Part shown: one piece after another, positions 59,074 to 64,000 of the stretch | Numbering within the stretch: the first letter of the stretch is position 1 | Layout of the letters: the number at the start of each line of letters is the position of its first letter | Source: JACCZH01 sp963729445 | GTDB taxonomy: Bacteria > Chloroflexota > Chloroflexia > Thermomicrobiales > CFX8 | Length of the DNA stretch: 64,000 bases | Assembly (NCBI GenBank): GCA_963729445.1 | Contig: CAVSNU010000003.1 | Coordinates: 1,302,001-1,366,000, forward strand | Direction: 5' to 3' | Notes under the pieces: generated by a model | What the model was told of the DNA's origin: nothing | The model's input: the letters and a program-made list of their open reading frames with translations, nothing else | The model's database searches: none | Program-made: the position numbers and the translations under genes

Positions 59074-59148
59074 GCATCTGCCAGTATAATCCGCCCGCAT
59101 GGATATCGCGAGCAACACGCTGAGCACTGGGAAGATCGAGAACCGTAC

Positions 59149-59774
59149 ATGACGATGAGCACGGGAGCGCTCGCGGGCCGTATGGCGCGGCGAGCAATGC
59201 AAATCAGGCCAAGCCAGGCCGGTGTTTTTGACGTGAAGGCCGACCAATTCCTCCAGATTACCGACATGCTCGGCAAGCAGGTCGCGGTCATGATCGCCTA
59301 TAACCTGCACGACATGGAGGAGTACCTCTCTCCGCCAGCACCCGCGCGATCAACCGCTCGATGATGCTGACGAAAGAGCACGGGCTCTACAGCAACCGGC
59401 GCAACAAGATGTTCTCTATTATCGAAGACGGCGTCGGCCGGCATGACCTGCTGCTGCCGCCCTGCGACGAGCAGTCGTACCGCGATGACTACGGCGCCGA
59501 GAAGCACTTCAACTGCATGGATAACTTCCGCAAAGCGCTCGCCAACCGTGGTGTCACGCACGACCGCATCCCGGACTCGGTGAACTGGTTTATGAACGTT
59601 GGCCTCAAGGCGCGCGGCGAGCTTGAGGTACGCGAGCCCATCTCGGAGCGCAACGACGCCGTCATTCTGCGCGCCCACATGGACACCCTGGTGGCGATCT
59701 GCGCCAGCCCGAACGATCAGAACGCCTGCAACGGCTTCAAGCCGACGGATATCCTGATCCGGGTGTACATGTAA
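59149..59774 (+). pseudogene. DUF1989 (urea carboxylase-associated) family protein with a frameshift
   Basis: The first frame reads ALAGRMARRAMQIRPSQAGVFDVKADQFLQITDMLGKQVAVMIAYNLHDMEEYLS and then stops. Two bases out of phase the protein continues STRAINRSMMLTKEHGLYSNRRNKMFSII, GVGRHDLLLPPCDEQSY, and ends NGFKPTDILIRVYM. These are the DUF1989 landmarks, including the CD and metal-binding His stretches. The break is at CTCTCTCC (59326-59333), which has one CT unit too many. Repaired, the product is ~208 aa. The family includes urea-carboxylase-associated proteins of unclear chemistry. Slippage in a CT repeat could also be a reversible on/off switch. Confidence 0.75.
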
Positions 59775-59789
59775 ATGACCGCGCTGCGC

Positions 59790-60126
59790 GCCTCGTCATC
59801 CCGAGCGCAACTCAGTCACCCTGAACGCCTAACCAGTCACACGGAGGTTGTTCGTCATCCGGAGCCTGGTAGTCACCCCGCGCGCCCATTAGTCATCCTG
59901 AGTACTAGACCACAGGGGAGTTGTCACGCGCCGGGGTTCCGTGTGTCGGTCGGGGAGGAGCTCGTCTCCTCCCGAACCCCCGGTCCGCTCGACGCGGGAG
60001 GAGACGAGCTCCTCCCCTACGGGGGTGACACCATCATCGTGGTTTAGTACTGAGCACAGGCGAATGGGATCTCTGGCTTGCATCCCGGGGTGTTTGACGC
60101 AGAGATCCTTCCTCGCGTCAGGATGA
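59790..60126. repeat. Composite repeat block (units, MITE-like element with palindrome, stem-loop)
   Basis: No gene. Degenerate CAGTCAC/CATCC units open the block. Next is a MITE-like element from AGTACT (about 59901) to AGTACT (about 60047) enclosing GGGGAGGAGCTCGTCTCCTC and its mirror. It closes with the GGGATCTCTGGCTTG...CAGAGATCCTTC stem-loop. Confidence 0.8.
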
Positions 60127-60343
60127 CGAATGGGCTCCGGATGACCCGTTGAACGCCGTTATTCGATGACCAGGCAGGCGCCGTGCATGCCACCGCTCCC
60201 TTTAACGCGAATGAAATGCCGTGGGAGAGAGTCTCTCGTCGCCTAACCGACAGACCTTCGCACGCCTTGCCCCTGCCTTTACGGACAGCTTGACCGTACA
60301 GCTCTTTGATACATATCTGATACAAAACTCGACTCCCAGACCC

Positions 60344-60371
60344 TTGACAAACAGGAACGTGTACGTACAAT
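60344..60371 (+). promoter_or_regulatory. Near-consensus sigma70 promoter with paired GTACGTAC sites
   Basis: TTGACA (60344-60349), a 16-base spacer and TACAAT (60366-60371). Two identical palindromes GTACGTAC (60361-60368 and 60383-60390) lie 22 bp apart, two helical turns, one overlapping the -10 and one around +10, as expected for a repressor's operator pair. Confidence 0.7.
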
Positions 60372-60377
60372 AAGGGT

Positions 60378-60748
60378 GTGGCGTACGTACAGTGACGCTG
60401 GCGGTGACGGTCACCGGAACAGTCAGCTCCTTACGGGCCGAGGTGGGACACCAGTTGCGAGATCTGCGGCAGCGGGCATCCCACGCGGGTAACGAGAGAG
60501 CGCCACATCTGCCAGGGGGCATTCGACGGACGGTAATCCTTTGGGAACGCCTCAGTCAATTCTCCCCGGCCATCTGCACCGGTCATGCGGGGCCAACCGT
60601 CGACGCTTCTGCGTTTCGCGGATACACGCCTCGCCAGTGATGCCGCAACGGCTGGCCCCGCTGACCGGGAAGATGTCTGACGTATATATCTTCCCTCCCT
60701 CCCTGTACCCGGGGCCGTCCCAGCGGCCCCACTTTCTTGCCCTTTTTC
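60378..60748 (+). ncRNA. Candidate non-coding transcript, unknown
   Basis: Between the promoter at 60344-60371 and the terminator at 60711-60748 there is no convincing gene. A weak 82-codon reading starts with GTG at 60392. A long-range inverted repeat (GGTCATGCGGGGCCA at 60581 with TGGCCCCGCTGACC ending 60666) suggests RNA structure. It does not match the landmarks I know for RNase P RNA, tmRNA, SRP RNA or common riboswitches. It could instead be a long leader of the thioredoxin-like gene or a small secreted protein. Confidence 0.35.
60711..60748 (+). terminator. Rho-independent terminator
   Basis: GGGGCCG-tcccag-CGGCCCC followed by ACTTTCTTGCCCTTTTT, between the candidate transcript and the thioredoxin-like gene. 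Confidence 0.7.
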
Positions 60749-60833
60749 CTCACGCCAGGAATACGATCCGGCCTCGAACCGTTAGACTGGGGTAGAAAGA
60801 TGTACGTCGTTTCAGAAGGGAGCCGCCAGGCCT

Positions 60834-61436
60834 ATGCCTATATCGAAGGAACGCTTTGAGTCCGGCCTCAGCGTCGAGCAGTTCGTTGACAGCATGGAAG
60901 TGAACAAGGAGAAGTTCCTCGAGAACATCGAGGCCAACAGCTTCTCTGAGGACGATCTGAAATTCTTCGGGAATCATCCCATCTCGATCGCCGCCATCGG
61001 AGAAGACTGGTGCACCGACGTGATCCAGTTCCTCCCGGTCGTCGCCAAGCTCGCCCAGCAGATCCCAAGCGTCACGCTCAAGGTCTTCAAGCGCGACGAA
61101 AACCTCGACCTGATGGATCAGTACCTCAAGGACGGAAAGTACCGCTCGATTCCGGTCTTCGTCATCTATGACGAGCACTGGAATGAGCTGGGGCACTTCA
61201 TCGAGCGCCCCGAAGCGGTCACCAAACAGATGGGCGAGGAAACGCGCCGCTTTGCCCAGGCGAACCCGCAGCTCGAAGGCGCAAACCGCTCCTACGAGAA
61301 CATGCCGGACGAAACCCGCACTGCCGTGCGTGCCAACTCTTCCAAGTTCCGCTGGGACAACATGGCGGCCTGGAACAGCATCTTCGTGGATGAGCTCAAG
61401 TCCATGGTGGCCGGTGGGGTGGCCGCGACGCGATAG
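60834..61436 (+). CDS. Thioredoxin-like family protein (single-Cys WC motif)
   Basis: The 200-residue product has a thioredoxin fold, ISIAAIGEDWCTDVIQFLPVVAKLAQQIPSVTLKVFKRDEN, then YRSIPVFVIYDEHWNELGHFIERP with the cis-Pro in SIPVFVI. The active site is WCTD, one Cys only, so it is not a classical dithiol oxidoreductase; it resembles Thioredoxin_9-type proteins of Firmicutes and Chloroflexota. Cytosolic. ATG 60834 has AAGGGAG upstream. The promoter is probably the strong one at 60344 or one after the terminator. Family likely, function open. Confidence 0.82.
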   Translation: MPISKERFESGLSVEQFVDSMEVNKEKFLENIEANSFSEDDLKFFGNHPISIAAIGEDWCTDVIQFLPVVAKLAQQIPSVTLKVFKRDENLDLMDQYLKDGKYRSIPVFVIYDEHWNELGHFIERPEAVTKQMGEETRRFAQANPQLEGANRSYENMPDETRTAVRANSSKFRWDNMAAWNSIFVDELKSMVAGGVAATR

Positions 61437-61607
61437 ACGCGAGCGCACTTCACACAGAGAGCACTCAAGGAGCACGTGGTGCTCCCGCCGAGCGCCAGCG
61501 TAACCATAAGCAATGACGAATCCGGCGGGCAACGGCACCCCAAGGCGTGCTGATGCCTGCCCCATTCGCATCAAGTTAAGTGGCAGCGGGCCATCCAGCG
61601 GCCTCTG

Positions 61608-62075
61608 TTCGTCATCCTGAGCGCCGAATCAGTCATCCTGAGGTCGATAGTCATCCTGAGCGTTCATCAGTCACCCTGAGCGCCGAATCAGTCACCCCGA
61701 GCGTTCATCAGTCACCCCGAGCGTTCATCAGTCACCCTGAGCGTTTATCAGTCATCCTGAGCGCCACGAAGGATCTCTGGCTTGACACCGGAGACGTTTG
61801 ACGCAGAGATCCTTCGCTGGCGCTCAGGATGACTATTGAGCGCAGGATGACTATCAGGCGCTCAGGGTGACTGATTGACGCTCAGGGCAGGCTCTTCGCT
61901 TGCGCGCAGGAGGACTGACAGGCCCAGGATGACCGTCAGCTTCGGATGATCATCAACGCGCTCAAGATGACGCACCAACTCAGTACTCGACCACGATGCC
62001 GGTGTCACCCCCGGCGGACAGACGGAACCCCCGGAGCGTGAGAGCTCCCCCGTGGTCCAGTACTCAGGACGACGG
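61608..62075. repeat. Tandem array of 20-21-base units plus stem-loop and MITE-like element
   Basis: About eight head-to-tail units of the form CAGTCAYCCTGAGCGTTCAT run from 61611 to about 61765. The stem-loop GCCACGAAGGATCTCTGG...CAGAGATCCTTCGCTGGCGCTC (to ~61832) follows, then inverted units (CAGGATGACTAT, GCTCAGGGTGAC). A short MITE-like element from AGTACT (about 61981) to AGTACT (about 62060) ends the block. No gene. Confidence 0.8.
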
Positions 62076-62177
62076 ATAGAGCGGTATTGTCTGCCCACTG
62101 ATTCCTTGCGTTGATGCACATGGTGGTGCTGATGCTCGCAACACCTGCCGCTTAGAACGCGTGTTGCCTGCGCGCAC

Positions 62178-63434
62178 TCATCCAGACGGTGCCTTGTGCT
62201 CGCGCCGGTACGTTTCTGGGGCGAATACCGCGAACATGATCCCCGCGGCGATCACGAGAGCGCCGGTAATGTAGAGGGCGGTCTCGGTCGTCAGAATGTC
62301 GGCCGCGCCGCCCAGCAGGAGCGGTCCGGCTACGTAGCCGGCGTCGGCCAGCATCCTGTACATGCCCATCGCGGAGGCGTTCATACCTGGAGGGGCAGAG
62401 TCAGCCGCGTAAGCCGCCGGTGCCGGGCCGGCGATGCCGGTTGCGACCGCCCAGGCGAAGCAGGCCAGGATGAACCAGAGAAAGTTCGGCGCCAGGCCAA
62501 ACATGACCATCGACCCGCCGCTAATCAGCGTGCTCGGCACGATCACCGATTTGCGGCCAAAGCGGTCCACCAGCATTCCGCTGGGGTAGGCCAGGACCAG
62601 CCCGACGATGCTGATGAGGGCGAGACCGATGCCGATCCGCCCGGGGGCGAGACCCAGCTTGCTGTCCGCCAGTGTCGGGATCAGGTTGAACAGCGCGCCG
62701 GTACGAGCGAAAAAGAGCGTGAACGAGACGATCGCGACCAGCACAAATCCGATCTGCCTGGTGAAGAGCCGTAGCTGCTCGTGTAACGGTATGCCATTAC
62801 TCGTAACCAGCCCGCCATCGGAGTCTCGTCCGCGCGTCTCAGGAATCCGGCTCCATGCCAGCAGCGCGACCGCGCCACCCAGGATCGAGTAGAGAAAGAA
62901 GGGTGTGGTCAGCGAGAAATACTCTGCCAGGAAACCACCCGGCAGCGGCCCCAGGCCAACCGCGAAGAGGAACGTCCCCTGGTAAATGGACATCATCCGG
63001 CCACGGTTCGCGGGAACGGAGAGGTCGGCAACCACGATCTGGGTGCCGGTGATGACCATCGCCGCGCCAGCCCCGGCGATGAATCGGCCGCCAAGAAAGA
63101 GCCAGTAGCTATCCGCCAATCCACAGATCAGATTGCCGAAAACCGTGATCGCCCCGCCGCTCGCCAGGGCGATTCTGCGGCCGAATCGATCTGCGATTTG
63201 CCCGGTCGGCACGTTCATCAGAAAACGCGCCGCGCCATAAATCGCGATCGTCAGACCAATCGCGGCCGAGGAGACCCCAAACTCCTTGGCATACAACGGC
63301 ACGACCGGCACGATACTGCCAAAGCCGAGCTGGTTCACAAAAATAAGCACACATACCCAGACCAGCGCCTGGTTCTGTTGATAGCGGGCAGAAAGGCGCC
63401 CCACCACCGGGGTTACTTGCGCCGGATTTGCCAA
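62178..63434 (-). CDS. Major facilitator superfamily transporter
   Basis: The 418-residue product has twelve membrane segments in two halves. The MFS signature between helices 2 and 3 is present (GQIADRFGRRIALASGG) and repeated in the second half (GMLVDRFGRKSVIVPS). GRFIAGAGAAMVITGTQIVVADL in helices 4-5 and PETRGRDSDGG at the central loop suggest a drug- or metabolite-efflux type (DHA1-like). The TTG start at 63434 has AAGGGA eight bases upstream. It stands alone; no regulator is adjacent. Substrate unknown. Confidence 0.88.
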   Translation of the reverse strand: MANPAQVTPVVGRLSARYQQNQALVWVCVLIFVNQLGFGSIVPVVPLYAKEFGVSSAAIGLTIAIYGAARFLMNVPTGQIADRFGRRIALASGGAITVFGNLICGLADSYWLFLGGRFIAGAGAAMVITGTQIVVADLSVPANRGRMMSIYQGTFLFAVGLGPLPGGFLAEYFSLTTPFFLYSILGGAVALLAWSRIPETRGRDSDGGLVTSNGIPLHEQLRLFTRQIGFVLVAIVSFTLFFARTGALFNLIPTLADSKLGLAPGRIGIGLALISIVGLVLAYPSGMLVDRFGRKSVIVPSTLISGGSMVMFGLAPNFLWFILACFAWAVATGIAGPAPAAYAADSAPPGMNASAMGMYRMLADAGYVAGPLLLGGAADILTTETALYITGALVIAAGIMFAVFAPETYRREHKAPSG

Positions 63435-63699
63435 TCGTATTGTCCCTTGCTCAGCAATTCAGTCGTGGCCGGATCTCTGCGTTGTCAGGCGGTTGCCGGG
63501 AGACATGCTGGGATGCAACAGCGTCGCGGTACTCCCGTGCGCGGGCGAGTCATTGTCCGGTTCTCCGGTGAGCAGTCTAGCAGAGATCGGGCGCAGCTCA
63601 GCACGTCATCCTCCATCGAACGGATGGATGTGGCGAGGCTTGGCTACAATCTGACGCAGCGGTCCATCACGTGAGGCACGGACGAGGGGGAGAGTACAG

Positions 63700-64000
63700 A
63701 TGGTGGAGCTATTAACGATCGAGATGTTTGCCGACCGCCTGAACGATGTGTTCGCAGTAACGATCGATCGGTCGACAGTTATCGAGATGGAGCTGATTGA
63801 GGTCAAGGATCTGCGGGAGCGTTTCGGTGGCGGTGCGGGCCTCTCCAGAATTCCATTCTCGATCATCTTTCGTGGGCCGGAGGACCAGGTGTGCGAGCAG
63901 CGAACCTATCGCTTCGAGCACACTGACCTGGGCGTGCAGGAGATCTTTATCGTCCCGATCGGACCCGGGCCTGGCGGGATGCGCTACGAAGCGGTCTTCA
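63700..64000 (+). CDS. DUF6916-like protein (N-terminal part, cut by window end)
   Basis: The first 100 codons read MVELLTIEMFADRLNDVFAV, then VIEMELIEVKDLRERF, IPFSIIFRGPEDQVCEQRTYRFEHTDLGVQEIFIVPIGPG. The LxFRGP, a short loop, YxxEHxxLG and FLVPIGP pattern matches the DUF6916 family of small beta-barrel-like proteins found in phage-tail-like or other contexts. ATG at 63700 follows GAGGGGGAGAG. Plus strand, divergent from the transporter; its 3' end lies beyond the window. Confidence 0.65.
   Translation, partial: MVELLTIEMFADRLNDVFAVTIDRSTVIEMELIEVKDLRERFGGGAGLSRIPFSIIFRGPEDQVCEQRTYRFEHTDLGVQEIFIVPIGPGPGGMRYEAVF

Noticed and set aside
57808..59310. Minus-strand ORF of 500 codons opposite fabF
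   Set aside because: Antisense of a gene with complete catalytic residues; His/Arg/Gly-rich shadow translation.
60520..60531. ATTCGACGGA resembling the tmRNA 5' signature
   Set aside because: No tRNA-like T arm (GGTTCAA) or ACC(A) end follows within the expected distance, and no acceptor stem partner exists.
61611..61765. Possible CRISPR array
   Set aside because: Units are contiguous 20-21-base repeats without unique spacers, and no cas genes are in the window.

Overview
The window is GC-rich DNA with short intergenic gaps. The gene set suggests a Chloroflexota genome, most likely a Thermomicrobia/Sphaerobacter relative. Pointers are a T-box-controlled archaeal-type aspartyl-tRNA synthetase, a queuosine-salvage hydrolase of the kind known from Sphaerobacter, an LLM-type (F420-family) oxidoreductase, many GTG/TTG starts and dense palindromic repeats. 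The taxonomy is inferred; no rRNA or marker phylogeny is in the window.

Layout. 1-1.7 kb: end of the 2-oxoglutarate dehydrogenase operon (sucA end, sucB, strong terminator). 1.8-5.5 kb: two tiny tandem ORFs, small hypotheticals, a zinc-binding small protein and Qng1. 5.6-9.3 kb: a large membrane protein and a T-box riboswitch driving aspS. 9.4-11.2 kb: IS630 copy 1 inside composite repeats. 11.2-15.1 kb: LLM oxidoreductase, AlkA-type glycosylase, metallophosphoesterase. 15.9-24.2 kb: two large BNR/sortilin-type beta-propeller genes flanking a gamma-glutamyltransferase; one propeller gene is riddled with frameshifts, the other has one. 24.6-25.7 kb: ankyrin protein and DNA alkyltransferase. 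25.9-28.6 kb: a compact RiPP-like operon (candidate precursor, PqqD/RRE protein, HPr-kinase-like kinase, nucleotidyltransferase), the best candidate for an undescribed system here. 28.9-33.4 kb: FAD oxidoreductase and a large Tat-signal protein. 33.8-40.4 kb: smc, then an opposing run of M29 aminopeptidase, phosphoribosyltransferase, DksA/TraR-like and BON proteins. 40.6-44.5 kb: an ECF-S-like membrane protein and a membrane-anchored protein with a sigma-like N-terminus. 44.9-46.9 kb: tartronate semialdehyde reductase and hydroxypyruvate isomerase (glyoxylate/glycerate route). 46.9-51.8 kb: a stop-interrupted OB-fold protein, a PP2C-GAF-PAS-cyclase fusion, an M1-like lipoprotein peptidase and tRNA-Cys. 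52.2-54.8 kb: DinB-like protein and a metal P-type ATPase behind a Fur-type operator. 55.3-56.6 kb: IS630 copy 2. 56.8-59.8 kb: lgt (frameshifted), fabF, a DUF1989 gene (frameshifted). 60.1-64 kb: a promoter-to-terminator stretch without a convincing ORF, a thioredoxin-like protein, a repeat array, an MFS transporter and the start of a DUF6916-like gene.

Three features recur. First, intergenic DNA is colonised by a nested, MITE-like repeat family, and both IS630 copies sit at the same TA inside that family. Second, several ordinary genes carry single indels or stops (lgt, DUF1989, OB-fold, both propellers), which may be real decay or sequence error. Third, clear regulatory structures are visible: the T-box, a three-half-site Fur-like operator and several rho-independent terminators.
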